Of a stretch of DNA of 24,668 bases, positions 7,880 through 15,518 are shown piece by piece (position 1 is the first letter of the stretch; each line of letters opens with the position of its first letter). The stretch spans positions 1 to 24,668 of the forward strand of contig CALFKA010000196.1 of the NCBI GenBank assembly GCA_937880545.1, read 5' to 3'. The notes below the pieces were generated by a model. The model had not been told where the DNA came from. It made no database searches and saw nothing but the letters and a program-made list of their open reading frames with translations. The stretch comes from an uncultured Clostridia bacterium (GTDB taxonomy: Bacteria; Bacillota; Clostridia; Peptostreptococcales; Acidaminobacteraceae). Made by a program: the position numbers and the translations under genes.

Positions 7880-9616
7880 GTGGGATATAAGTATGTCGAT
7901 GATATCGGGCGCATCCTTACAGATCAGCTCGATATTGTCACCGTCATTTCTTCGCGCGTTCCCTTAAAGCGTGCGGGGAGAAATTACAAAGCCAACTGTC
8001 CTTTTCATCAGGAAAAGACTCCTTCCTTTGTGGTATCGCCCGAGAGGCAGTCATACCACTGTTTCGGATGTGGAGTTTCGGGCAACGCTTTGAGCTTCAT
8101 CATGAGCTATGAGAATCTTGACTTTCTCTCTGCTCTTGAGAGCCTGGCTGAGAGGGAAGGTATTGACCTCGAGCCCTATCTAAACAAAGAAGAGCAGCGA
8201 CAGCCCAAAGAAGACCTGAGTGTGTTTTTTGAGCTAAATCGCACAGCTGCTCGCGCCTTTTTCGATGAGTTCCAGAAGACTTCTTCTGCTAAAGAGTACC
8301 TACTTGGAAGGGGCGTCAGCGAAAAGACCCTTCGGCGCTTTGGGGTAGGCTATGCCCCGGCCGGTTGGGACTTTCTTGTCCAGAAGTTGGGCGTGAAGTT
8401 GTCGGAGGACATCGCCAAAAGATGCGGCTTATTTGCCTTTGGTGAACAGGGGAAGATGTATGACCGCTTCCGAGAACGAATCATCTTCCCGATCTTCGAT
8501 GTGAGAAAGCGTGTCATCGGATTTGGAGGAAGGCTGATGGGGGAAGATCCCCGCGCAGCAAAATATCTCAACTCTCCGGATACTCCGCTGTTTAATAAAA
8601 GTTATCATCTCTATGGACTTCACAGCGCCAAGAATCACCTGGAAACGCCCAAGCGCCTCCTCCTTGTCGAAGGCTATATGGACGTGATTGCCCTTTATGA
8701 TAAAGGAGTGCCACAGGCAGTGGCTAGTCTTGGAACGGCGCTCACACCGGAACAGGGCAAACTTCTGTCACGCTATGCAGAGGAGATTGTGATCCTCTTT
8801 GATGGAGATGAGGCTGGTCAGAAAGCCACTCTCCGAGCGATCGATGTATTGAGCGAACTCCCTCTAAGGGTGCTCGTTGTCAATCTGCCACCGGAAGATG
8901 ACCCCGACAGCTATATCCAGCGGGAAGGGGCAGAAGGTTTCTGGAAGTATCTAGAAGAAAATGCGAAAGAGGCGATGGAGTATATTATCGACAGAGAAGC
9001 AGGTCTGGTGGATCTTCAGAATATGGCCGGTCAACAGCTCTTTTTATCGCGTGTTATGCCGAAAATTGAGCGAATGGAGCAGAGTGCCGGCAGAGGCCTC
9101 TATATCCAGCAAATAGCTTCGCACATCGGAGTTGAGCCGCGTGTTCTTACAGGGGACTGGAAACTCCGTGAAAGTGCACTTAGTGAGCGCTCGACAAAGC
9201 GTAGTGAAAACAGGAAGTATACCAAACGTCTCTTGGCTATTCTTTTAAAGGAACCAACTATCGCTTTGCAGATGATCGCCACGCCTTACTATCAGTACCT
9301 GAGCGCCAATTGGCACACTTTTGTAAGTTATCTATTAGAGCAAGAAGGGTATAATATACAATCTGCCATTGAGATTTTCACACTGGAACAAGTGGAGTTT
9401 TTTGAAGAAACTGCCGGAGAAGAAATCAAAAGCGCTGATATTGCGCATTGGCGGACTTTGTTGCGTCATTTTGCCCAGCAGGGCATGATGGAACAATTGG
9501 AACAGCTGCGTGAAAAACCACAAAAAGACGATGCGGATTACGCAGAGATGGATAGATTGAAGAAGAAATTGAGTGAACTGGCCCAGGAAAGAGGAAGAGA
9601 TCATGGAAAAAGATAA
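7880..9616 (+). CDS. dnaG: DNA primase
   Basis: This 578-aa primase makes RNA primers at the replication fork. The N-terminal CHC2 zinc ribbon uses C40, H43, C61 and C64. The TOPRIM catalytic core contains E264 in LVEGYMDVIALY and D308/D310 in FDGDEAGQKA. A C-terminal helicase-binding region follows. The start is GTG at 7880, five bases after AGGAG (7870-7874), which overlaps the dgt stop. The 3' end overlaps rpoD by 14 bases. The length is close to the family norm. Confidence 0.96.
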   Translation: MGYKYVDDIGRILTDQLDIVTVISSRVPLKRAGRNYKANCPFHQEKTPSFVVSPERQSYHCFGCGVSGNALSFIMSYENLDFLSALESLAEREGIDLEPYLNKEEQRQPKEDLSVFFELNRTAARAFFDEFQKTSSAKEYLLGRGVSEKTLRRFGVGYAPAGWDFLVQKLGVKLSEDIAKRCGLFAFGEQGKMYDRFRERIIFPIFDVRKRVIGFGGRLMGEDPRAAKYLNSPDTPLFNKSYHLYGLHSAKNHLETPKRLLLVEGYMDVIALYDKGVPQAVASLGTALTPEQGKLLSRYAEEIVILFDGDEAGQKATLRAIDVLSELPLRVLVVNLPPEDDPDSYIQREGAEGFWKYLEENAKEAMEYIIDREAGLVDLQNMAGQQLFLSRVMPKIERMEQSAGRGLYIQQIASHIGVEPRVLTGDWKLRESALSERSTKRSENRKYTKRLLAILLKEPTIALQMIATPYYQYLSANWHTFVSYLLEQEGYNIQSAIEIFTLEQVEFFEETAGEEIKSADIAHWRTLLRHFAQQGMMEQLEQLREKPQKDDADYAEMDRLKKKLSELAQERGRDHGKR

Positions 9617-10721
9617 GATTATCGAGGAGTTGATCCTCGCAGGGAAAAAAGCGGGAAAGCTCACGGAGGGTGAGATCCAGACTGCTTTCGAAGACATTGA
9701 CCTGGAGAAGGAAGACGTCTTTGCGATCTATGAGATCATTACCAAAGCCGGGGTGGAAATCGAAGAGGAAGACGATCTGACGAAAGACCTCGATGACCTG
9801 GAGGATGAAAAAGATTCAAAGAAAGAAGACGCGGATGCCGATGAAGATAGTGACAAGCCGGCGAAGGCAGCGACTCGTGCTGCAAAAAGCATAGCGATTG
9901 ATGACCCGGTGCGCATGTATCTGAAAGAAATTGGACGGGTGGCTCTTCTGACCAAAGAAGAGGAAATTGAACTCGCCAAGCGCATGGAAGATGGCGATGA
10001 AGAAGCCAAGGCCCAGCTGTGTGAAGCCAACCTTCGACTTGTCGTCAGTATCGCCAAAAGATATGTCGGCCGTGGCATGCTCTTTCTTGACCTCATACAG
10101 GAAGGCAATCTAGGCCTGATGAAAGCCGTAGAAAAGTTTGACTACCGAAAGGGCTATAAATTCAGTACCTACGCCACCTGGTGGATACGCCAGGCCATCA
10201 CCCGAAGTATCGCTGATCAGGCCCGCACGATCCGCATCCCGGTGCACATGGTGGAGACCATCAACAAGTTGATGCGCATCTCCCGCCAGCTCCTACAGGA
10301 TCTGGGGCGTGAGCCGACACCGGAGGAGATCGGGGAAGCGATGGGCATTACGGAAGAAAAGGTCCGCGAGATCATGAAGATTTCACAGGAACCCGTATCT
10401 CTGGAGACGCCTATTGGTGAAGAGGAAGATTCCCACTTGGGAGACTTTATTGCCGATGATGAGGCGTTGGCTCCGGCCGATGCCGCAGCCTTCAGTATGT
10501 TAAAAGAAGTGCTCTCCGAGGTTCTCGACGGGCTTACCCCCAGGGAGCAGAAAGTCCTTAAGCTTCGCTTTGGACTCGAAGACGGAAGAGCACGCACCCT
10601 GGAAGAAGTCGGAAAGACGTTTGACGTCACGCGAGAGAGAATACGCCAGATTGAGGCAAAAGCTCTCCGCAAACTCAAACACCCGACTCGTTCGAGAAAA
10701 CTGACGGACTATCTTGACTGA
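9603..10721 (+). CDS. rpoD: RNA polymerase primary sigma factor SigA
   Basis: The 372-aa housekeeping sigma factor starts at ATG 9603 within the end of dnaG. A short acidic region 1.1 (about 1-95) holds a very D/E-rich stretch. Region 1.2 begins at about D100 (DPVRMYLKEIGR). Region 2 has the RLVVSIAKRYVGRG and YKFSTYATWWIRQA motifs, which bind core polymerase and melt the -10 element, followed by region 3. Region 4 has PREQKVLKLRFGL and the helix-turn-helix ending RERIRQIEAKALRKL that reads the -35 box. The promoters at 92-120 and 22855-22883 fit its expected consensus. Confidence 0.97.
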   Translation: MEKDKIIEELILAGKKAGKLTEGEIQTAFEDIDLEKEDVFAIYEIITKAGVEIEEEDDLTKDLDDLEDEKDSKKEDADADEDSDKPAKAATRAAKSIAIDDPVRMYLKEIGRVALLTKEEEIELAKRMEDGDEEAKAQLCEANLRLVVSIAKRYVGRGMLFLDLIQEGNLGLMKAVEKFDYRKGYKFSTYATWWIRQAITRSIADQARTIRIPVHMVETINKLMRISRQLLQDLGREPTPEEIGEAMGITEEKVREIMKISQEPVSLETPIGEEEDSHLGDFIADDEALAPADAAAFSMLKEVLSEVLDGLTPREQKVLKLRFGLEDGRARTLEEVGKTFDVTRERIRQIEAKALRKLKHPTRSRKLTDYLD

Positions 10722-11353
10722 TGGATGCAAGACTGGAGGCCATAGCCTCTTTAGTGGAAGCCGGGAGTGAGCTGATCGACATCGGAAGCGATCACGGCTT
10801 CCTCCCGCTTTTTCTATTAGAAAGTGGAGTTGTCTCCCATGTCAGTGTCAGCGATATTGGTGAAGGTCCGCTCCTCAATGCAAAAAAGACACTGGAGGGC
10901 AAATACGCCGACTTCTACCTTGCCGATGGCCTCCCGAAACAGGGTCTATTTGACTCTGCTGTTATCGCAGGGATGGGCGGTCATACAATAGCGGGGATTA
11001 TTGAAAAGGACCGAAAGAGATTTGCGCAGATGCGCTATGTCATCGTACAGCCGATGCAGCATCTAAGGGAACTCCGGGAGTATCTTCTGCGACACGGATT
11101 TCGGGTGATTAAAGAACGACTTGTCTTTGAAGCGCATTACTATGTAATCATGAAAGTTGTCCCTGGAGAGGATACGCCGTATGACCTTGATCTCGGGAAA
11201 GATTTTTCACAAGACAAGGCACTGTATGAAAAGTACCTTGATTGGCACAAAAAACGTATCCTCTCCTTCCTCGAGCATCTTGAGGGAGAGAGGGCGCTGG
11301 AGATGGCAGAGCTCCTAGAGCGCATCGATCAGCGCTTGCAGGATATGATATAA
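10721..11353 (+). CDS. trmK: tRNA (adenine22-N1)-methyltransferase TrmK
   Basis: The 210-aa SAM-dependent methyltransferase belongs to the TrmK/YqfN family, which makes m1A22 in tRNA. The SAM motif is GSDHGFLP (22-29), and AGMGG (83-87) is the family motif IV region. The C-terminal part is helical and may form the coiled coil of the family. Its ATG overlaps the rpoD stop by one base, and the position after rpoD is the usual one in Firmicutes. The nif3-like gene that often follows trmK is absent and rnpB takes its place. Confidence 0.9.
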   Translation: MDARLEAIASLVEAGSELIDIGSDHGFLPLFLLESGVVSHVSVSDIGEGPLLNAKKTLEGKYADFYLADGLPKQGLFDSAVIAGMGGHTIAGIIEKDRKRFAQMRYVIVQPMQHLRELREYLLRHGFRVIKERLVFEAHYYVIMKVVPGEDTPYDLDLGKDFSQDKALYEKYLDWHKKRILSFLEHLEGERALEMAELLERIDQRLQDMI

Positions 11354-11354
11354 T
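11346..11354 (+). promoter_or_regulatory. extended -10 promoter of rnpB
   Basis: TGA followed by a perfect TATAAT (11349-11354) fits the extended -10 pattern. It overlaps the last codons and stop of trmK. Predicted transcription start near 11361 falls a few bases before the first strand of helix P1 of RNase P RNA. No convincing -35 box is seen. Confidence 0.65.
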
Positions 11355-11365
11355 AAAGTTGCAAC

Positions 11366-11696
11366 ACAACCAGGTCGGGTGATCGCGTACCGCAAGGTAT
11401 GAGGAAAGTCCGAACTCCGTGAGCAAGGGCGCTGGGTAACACCCAGTGGAGGCGACTCCAAGGATAGTGCAACAGAAATAGACCGCCTCGCAAGAGGTAA
11501 GGATGGAAAGGTGGAGTAAGAGCCCACCAGCGGACTGGCGACTGTCCGGCTATGTAAACCCCGTCCGGAGCAAGACCAAGTGGGGACATCATGAAGTGCT
11601 CCTTCGTCCCGTGGTAGGTCGCAAGAACACCGTCGGCAACGCGGTGTCAAGATAGATGATCATCCTCGACAGAAATCGGCTTACAGACCTGGTTGC
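11366..11696 (+). ncRNA. rnpB: RNase P RNA, bacterial class A
   Basis: This is the catalytic RNA of RNase P, which trims tRNA 5' leaders. Helix P1 is formed by AACCAGGTC (11368-11376) and GACCTGGTT (11686-11694). The universally conserved core is readable: GAGGAAAGTCCG near 11400, a GCAACAGAAA element near 11469, AAGAGCCCACCAG (11518-11530), GTCCGGAGCAAG, and the terminal AGATAGATGATC...CGACAGAAATCGGCTTACAG. These fit class A, not the Bacillus class B. About 330 nt is on the short side. The ends are taken from P1 and could be off by several bases. Confidence 0.95.
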
Positions 11697-11710
11697 TTGT
11701 TGGAAAATGT

Positions 11711-11741
11711 CGGAGCTCTCCTTGGAGAGCTTCTTTTTTTG
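11711..11741 (+). terminator. intrinsic terminator after rnpB
   Basis: AGCTCTC (11714-11720) pairs with GAGAGCT (11725-11731) around a CTTG loop, followed by TC and seven T residues. It ends the rnpB transcript. Only 29 bases separate it from the ATG of the pilus ATPase. Confidence 0.88.
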
Positions 11742-11770
11742 TTCTAGACTTTGACTCAGGAGGACAGAAC

Positions 11771-12733
11771 ATGAACCCACAGCTTCGCCAGTGGCTGGAG
11801 AGATACTCTCCTGAGAGCTTTGCCAAAAGAGAAAATACCATCATCCGCCTGTTGGAGGAAGAATTTACAGAAATTATGTTCAATAGCTGGAATGAGATCT
11901 TTTTAGAAGATGAGGAGGGGATGCGCTCCATGGAAGGCCTCTTTTCTTCGCGAGGAGAGTACCAGAGGAGTGTCTCGAGATTTCTCGCATTCTATAACCA
12001 GCGCCTGAGCGTAGATCGGCCGATCGCCGACTTCGATATTGACAGGGGGTACCGGGTCAATGTCATCAATAGCCATCTGACGGGCGCCGATGTCGTCTTG
12101 ACGGTGAGAAAAGGAGGAGGGCAGCGCTTTCAGGAATCGGATTTTCTCGATGGGGGCTTTATGAGTCGGCACCAGAGGCAGCTCCTTCTTCGGCTGATGA
12201 GGGAGCGAAAGACACTCTTCATCAGTGGCGAGACCAGCTCCGGAAAGACGACGCTTCTCAATTTTCTCTTAGGTGACATTGACCGCTCCGAACGCCTCGT
12301 CATCATAGAGGACACAGCGGAGATCCGAGCGCCTGCAGGAAGTAACTGCGTGTACCTGCGCACAAAGGCAAAAGCACATCTTATGCAGGAGGTGAACACG
12401 TCGGACCTCGTCAAGACATCTCTTCGCATGCGTCCCGACAGGATCATTTTAGGTGAGATCCGACGTGAAGAAGTAGTAGATTTTCTCCATGCAATCAACA
12501 CAGGGCACAGGGGAAGTCTCTGCACAGGCCATGGGAATTCTCCACAGGATATGATCGCACGACTGGAAATGCTTCTTATGGAGGCGGGGATTCCCTATGA
12601 AGCCGCACAGCGCTACTTGGGCAGAGGCATTGATGCCATCATCCAACTTCGTGGAAAAAGCGAGCGCAAATTGGTGGGCATCAGCGGCATCCGTTTTTCA
12701 AAAGGGGAGGTGAAGATCGATGACATCGCTTAA
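11771..12733 (+). CDS. tadA: TadA/CpaF-family pilus assembly ATPase
   Basis: The 320-aa protein is a secretion ATPase of the VirB11/CpaF/TadA group, which powers type IVb (Flp/Tad) pilus assembly from the cytoplasm. Residues 1-115 form the N-terminal domain, and the RecA-like core follows. Walker A is GETSSGKT (153-160), the Asp box is IIEDTAE (178-184), Walker B is RMRPDRIILGEIR (219-231) and the His box is TGHRGSLCTGH (244-254). AGGAGG at 11758-11763 selects ATG 11771 over the longer frame that runs back into the rnpB terminator. It is shorter than typical CpaF (about 400 aa or more), mostly at the N-terminus. It overlaps the next gene by 14 bases. Confidence 0.9.
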   Translation: MNPQLRQWLERYSPESFAKRENTIIRLLEEEFTEIMFNSWNEIFLEDEEGMRSMEGLFSSRGEYQRSVSRFLAFYNQRLSVDRPIADFDIDRGYRVNVINSHLTGADVVLTVRKGGGQRFQESDFLDGGFMSRHQRQLLLRLMRERKTLFISGETSSGKTTLLNFLLGDIDRSERLVIIEDTAEIRAPAGSNCVYLRTKAKAHLMQEVNTSDLVKTSLRMRPDRIILGEIRREEVVDFLHAINTGHRGSLCTGHGNSPQDMIARLEMLLMEAGIPYEAAQRYLGRGIDAIIQLRGKSERKLVGISGIRFSKGEVKIDDIA

Positions 12734-13250
12734 GATGTTGGAGATTGCTGGATTTCGGGTGGGACTTTTGCTCCTTGTGCGGGGAGGATGGTTGTGGAGT
12801 CTGTTGTTTGTGTTTGAAGGGCTCTTCAGTCTGATACGCACATATCGCAAAGGAAGAGGAAGTATCGATCAAAGGGTGGTTCTCGAGCAGCTTGCTACTT
12901 TTGGAAACAGACTTCGTGAAGGAGATGCACCGGCGCATGCCTGGGAGAAGGCGAACGTCCAAGCCTATCCATCCGAGTTCATTCATCCCGAGGCAGAGCA
13001 CTTCTCACTGGAAATTTATGAAAAACAGTTCCGTCTCTTTGAGAAAAAACTCCTCTTGGAGGAGGAATTGGAAGCAGAGTTCAGTGCCTCCAAGCTCCGA
13101 ATGGGGATCATGAAGTACCTGCCAATCCTTTCCATGCTTATGCTCGAAGGCTTCAGTGGGAGGGTAGTGCCGATCCTCCTTCGCGTCGGATGTGCTGTGG
13201 GACTTCTCTGCAACTATCACATTGCGTCCTGGATAGAGAGAATGTCGTGA
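12720..13250 (+). CDS. probable TadB-like T2SF platform protein (short)
   Basis: This 176-aa protein has an N-terminal hydrophobic stretch (about 10-37), a soluble helical part (40-130) and a hydrophobic C-terminal half (about 130-170). The core has the helical pattern of a type II secretion F domain: a small-residue LxxLxxFGxxLREGDxxxxAWEKA-type helix, then an acidic/basic helix leading into the membrane. The reading as a TadB-like inner-membrane platform subunit rests mainly on its place between a TadA-type ATPase and a second T2SF-like protein. At 176 aa it is much shorter than usual TadB (about 300). It overlaps both neighbours (14 nt, then GTGA). Confidence 0.65.
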   Translation: MTSLKMLEIAGFRVGLLLLVRGGWLWSLLFVFEGLFSLIRTYRKGRGSIDQRVVLEQLATFGNRLREGDAPAHAWEKANVQAYPSEFIHPEAEHFSLEIYEKQFRLFEKKLLLEEELEAEFSASKLRMGIMKYLPILSMLMLEGFSGRVVPILLRVGCAVGLLCNYHIASWIERMS

Positions 13251-13978
13251 TCGGATTTGCGTTTTTTCTTACGTTGAGACTTTTGAAGGGGGTGGTGCTG
13301 GGATGGATAAGCCGACTCTTTGCATTTCGGGAAAGCCGAGGGGCCGATCTTCTCTTTGCTCTCTCTTATAGCACACAGGAAAGTGTCCACGAGCTCTTTC
13401 TCCTCGAGTGGACAATGAGGTTGATGGACTGGCTCTCCATTTTGTTTTTAGCTGTAGGAGTCTCAGGACTGATAGGGATTTCGGCGGGGTATGCGCTGGG
13501 TGGACTCAGCTTTGCCTTGATCGCCGGGCTTCTTCGGCTCGGATCCCTTGTACAGAAGAACCAGCATCGACTGATCGAAGAACTGAGCAGTTTTGTCTTC
13601 CGCTATGAGATGGCGCTTCTGGGAGGGAGGAACCAATATCTTGCTATCCGTGAAGCTTCAAAAACACTGGCACTGTTTGAAACCAGCGAAGATGTCGATG
13701 GCTATTCAGAGGAGCTCGAAAGGCTCTTTCTCGCCAGCAAGTGGATGGTGATCAAGAAGGTCATAATCCTTTTGGAGAGGGGAAAGCACTTTACGGGGGA
13801 GTCATTGAGCATGGATTTCGCACAAGTCTCCTCGGAGCTCTTTGAACGCTACCGGCGAGCGAAGAAACTGGAACTGGAAAAACGGGAAAATCTGATTCTC
13901 TTACCGATGAGTGCTAATATGCTCATTATGATCATCTATGTTATTGTCCCTTTTCTTATGGAATTTGTCTGGAGGTAA
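13247..13978 (+). CDS. probable TadC-like T2SF platform protein
   Basis: The protein is 243 aa from the GTG at 13247, which overlaps the previous stop as GTGA. The N-terminus is hydrophobic, there are two membrane segments at about 60-98, a T2SF-like cytoplasmic helical domain at about 108-210 (with the RLIEELSSFVFRYEMALLGG segment), and a hydrophobic C-terminus (about 218-240). This is the layout of TadC-type platform proteins. A longer frame starting at 13190 is open but overlaps the upstream gene for 60 bases and is not needed. It is followed after two bases by the pilin, with GGAGG at its own 3' end serving that gene. Confidence 0.7.
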   Translation: MIGFAFFLTLRLLKGVVLGWISRLFAFRESRGADLLFALSYSTQESVHELFLLEWTMRLMDWLSILFLAVGVSGLIGISAGYALGGLSFALIAGLLRLGSLVQKNQHRLIEELSSFVFRYEMALLGGRNQYLAIREASKTLALFETSEDVDGYSEELERLFLASKWMVIKKVIILLERGKHFTGESLSMDFAQVSSELFERYRRAKKLELEKRENLILLPMSANMLIMIIYVIVPFLMEFVWR

Positions 13979-13980
13979 AG

Positions 13981-14145
13981 ATGGAAAGATGGGAAGACGG
14001 TTTTGGTACGGTAGAACTTGTAATCCTGACGGCTATTCTTATTGGGCTGGCACTTCTGTTTAAAACATTCATTGCCGATTACGCAAGTGCACTGTTACAG
14101 GATATCTCCAATGTGGAGATCAATATCCGCTCCATCGGGCAGTGA
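13981..14145 (+). CDS. Flp1-like type IVb prepilin (54 aa)
   Basis: This small gene is preceded by a strong GGAGG (13971-13975) five bases before the ATG. The product has a short charged leader ending at G7, then F8-G-T-V-E12 and a hydrophobic helix (about 13-33). This is the class III prepilin signature: cleavage after G7 leaves Phe at +1 and Glu at +5. The size, the GTVE core and the hydrophobic run match Flp1-type pilins of Firmicutes. Its position directly after TadA, TadB-like and TadC-like genes supports this. The stop overlaps the next gene as GTGA. No prepilin peptidase is encoded in the window. Confidence 0.8.
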   Translation: MERWEDGFGTVELVILTAILIGLALLFKTFIADYASALLQDISNVEINIRSIGQ

Positions 14146-14387
14146 TTCGACAGGGCATTGCGCTGCGCCCGGGAAGCGTGGAACTTCTCTATCATGTGCC
14201 GTATTCCGCTCTGCGTTTTAACAAAGTCCGGGAGCCGGAGACGTTTTATATCACTCCGAGATATGTCCCGGGTGTGCGGGGGATGCTCTTGGTCTATGAT
14301 ATGAGTGAATTTGTCATTGTGGGAGAGCAGTTTATTAAAAATGGCGTCGTCTATCGACTTTTTCTACCGCTGAAAAGGCCTCTGTGA
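14142..14387 (+). CDS. hypothetical 81-aa protein at the end of the pilus operon
   Basis: I do not recognise this protein. It would start at GTG 14142, overlapping the pilin stop by GTGA, and end inside the operon terminator. It has no clear membrane segment or signal peptide. The composition is beta-rich, with alternating hydrophobic residues (SVELLYHVPYSALRF early, EFVIVGEQFIKNGVVYRLF late) and several Arg/Pro. It may be a minor or accessory component of the pilus, or the remnant of a longer pseudopilin-like gene. The lack of a good ribosome site of its own implies translational coupling. Confidence 0.55.
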   Translation: MIRQGIALRPGSVELLYHVPYSALRFNKVREPETFYITPRYVPGVRGMLLVYDMSEFVIVGEQFIKNGVVYRLFLPLKRPL

Positions 14388-14397
14388 GAGGTCTTTT
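14373..14397 (+). terminator. intrinsic terminator of the pilus operon
   Basis: An 11-bp stem (14373-14383 with 14387-14397, one G-U pair) has a GTG loop and a 3' arm ending in four T. It overlaps the stop codon of the 81-aa gene. The T-run is short and interrupted by CCC, so termination may be partial; hpt begins 34 bases later. Confidence 0.7.
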
Positions 14398-14431
14398 CCC
14401 TATTTTGGGTACTATCATGGTGGAGGAAATT

Positions 14432-14953
14432 ATGAGAGTGTTATTAAGTGAACAGCAAATTCAGGAGAGAATCCGAGAAATAGCGACTCAGATTCACACG
14501 GACTATGAAGGGAAGAAACCGATTCTCATCGGGATTTTGAAAGGCAGCTTTGTCTTTCTCAGTGATCTCATTCGAGAACTGGAAATGGAACTGGAAGTGG
14601 ACTTCATGGCGACGTCGAGTTATGGCGATGCCACGACGAGTTCCGGGGTTGTCCAGTTGACAAAGGACCTCGATGTTGCGATCGAAGGGCGGGATGTTAT
14701 AATAGTAGAAGATATTGTGGACACCGGGCTGACGCTGCGATACCTGCGCCAGCTCCTACTTCAGCGCTTTCCGGCCTCGCTGGCCGTCTGTACGCTCCTC
14801 GATAAGAGCGCCAGGCGACAAGTAGAAGTGCCTGTCGATTACTGTGGCTTTGACATTGAAGATGGATTCGTCGTCGGCTACGGCATTGATTACGCTCAGA
14901 AGTACAGACAATTGCGATTCGTCGCTATTATTGAGGAGGATTTTAATGAGTAA
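14432..14953 (+). CDS. hpt: hypoxanthine phosphoribosyltransferase
   Basis: The 173-aa purine salvage enzyme transfers phosphoribose from PRPP to hypoxanthine, and probably guanine, giving IMP or GMP. The PRPP loop is VIIVEDIVDTGLT (89-101) with E93/D94, LKGS at 37-40 is the conserved PPi loop, and the flexible loop includes SSYGDAT (62-68). GGAGGA at 14422-14427 selects ATG 14432 over the in-frame ATG at 14417. The 3' end overlaps pduL by eight bases, so the two are coupled. Confidence 0.95.
   Translation: MRVLLSEQQIQERIREIATQIHTDYEGKKPILIGILKGSFVFLSDLIRELEMELEVDFMATSSYGDATTSSGVVQLTKDLDVAIEGRDVIIVEDIVDTGLTLRYLRQLLLQRFPASLAVCTLLDKSARRQVEVPVDYCGFDIEDGFVVGYGIDYAQKYRQLRFVAIIEEDFNE
14676..14703 (+). 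promoter_or_regulatory. possible internal promoter within hpt
   Basis: TTGCGA (14676-14681) and a perfect TATAAT (14698-14703) are 16 bases apart inside the hpt coding sequence. It would give extra transcription of pduL and deoC. The -10 falls on the codons of the conserved PRPP loop, so it may be only a by-product of coding sequence. Confidence 0.35.
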
Positions 14954-15518
14954 CCCCTATGCGCCCGTGGGCGTATCGAACCGCCACATGCATATTGACC
15001 GGGAGACACTGGATAAACTCTTTGGCAAAGGCTATGAACTGAAAAGGATGAAGGACCTGTCACAGCCCGGGCAATACGCCTGTGAGGAAAAAGTGGAAGT
15101 CGTCGGTCCCAAGGGTAGCCTGAGTGTGCGCATTCTCGGTCCTGTACGAAGCAGGACACAGGTGGAGATTTCGATCACAGATTCTTTTGCGCTGGGCGTC
15201 CCTGCCATCATCCGCAACTCCGGTGATATTGCCGGCACTCCCGGAGCACTCCTGCGTGGTCCGCAAGGAGAAGTAGACATCGAGGAAGGTGTCATCGTTG
15301 CTGCTCGCCACGTACATCTTCACACTAGTGATGCTCAGAAATTTGGAATCTCAGATAAGGATATGGTGAAACTGCGCTCGAATGGTGTTCGCGGAGTCAT
15401 TTTTGAAAATGTGCTCTGCCGCGTCCATGATGAATACAGCCTGGACATCCACCTCGATGTAGATGAGGCGAATGCTGCTTCTTTGAAAAATGGAGAGCAG
15501 ATGGAGATTCTACGATGA
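14946..15518 (+). CDS. pduL: PduL-type phosphate acyltransferase (phosphotransacylase)
   Basis: This 190-aa enzyme interconverts acyl-CoA and acyl-phosphate (propanoyl or acetyl). PduL is unrelated to Pta. The two beta-barrel repeats each carry metal-binding histidines: H14 and H16 in VGVSNRHMHI, and H122, H124 and H126 in ARHVHLH. Further histidines lie near the C-terminal DIHLDVDEANAA segment. The protein begins directly at the first barrel and lacks an N-terminal encapsulation peptide, so it is probably cytosolic and not in a microcompartment. GAGGAGGA at 14933-14940 fixes the start inside hpt. Its stop overlaps deoC as ATGA. Confidence 0.93.
   Translation: MSNPYAPVGVSNRHMHIDRETLDKLFGKGYELKRMKDLSQPGQYACEEKVEVVGPKGSLSVRILGPVRSRTQVEISITDSFALGVPAIIRNSGDIAGTPGALLRGPQGEVDIEEGVIVAARHVHLHTSDAQKFGISDKDMVKLRSNGVRGVIFENVLCRVHDEYSLDIHLDVDEANAASLKNGEQMEILR

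Noticed and set aside
11315..11650. Minus-strand open frames across rnpB
   Set aside because: The region is a clear RNase P RNA gene; the frames have no protein family features.
14657..14662. Perfect TTGACA in hpt as a -35 box
   Set aside because: No acceptable -10 box lies 15-19 bases downstream; the nearby TATAAT at 14698 is too far from it.
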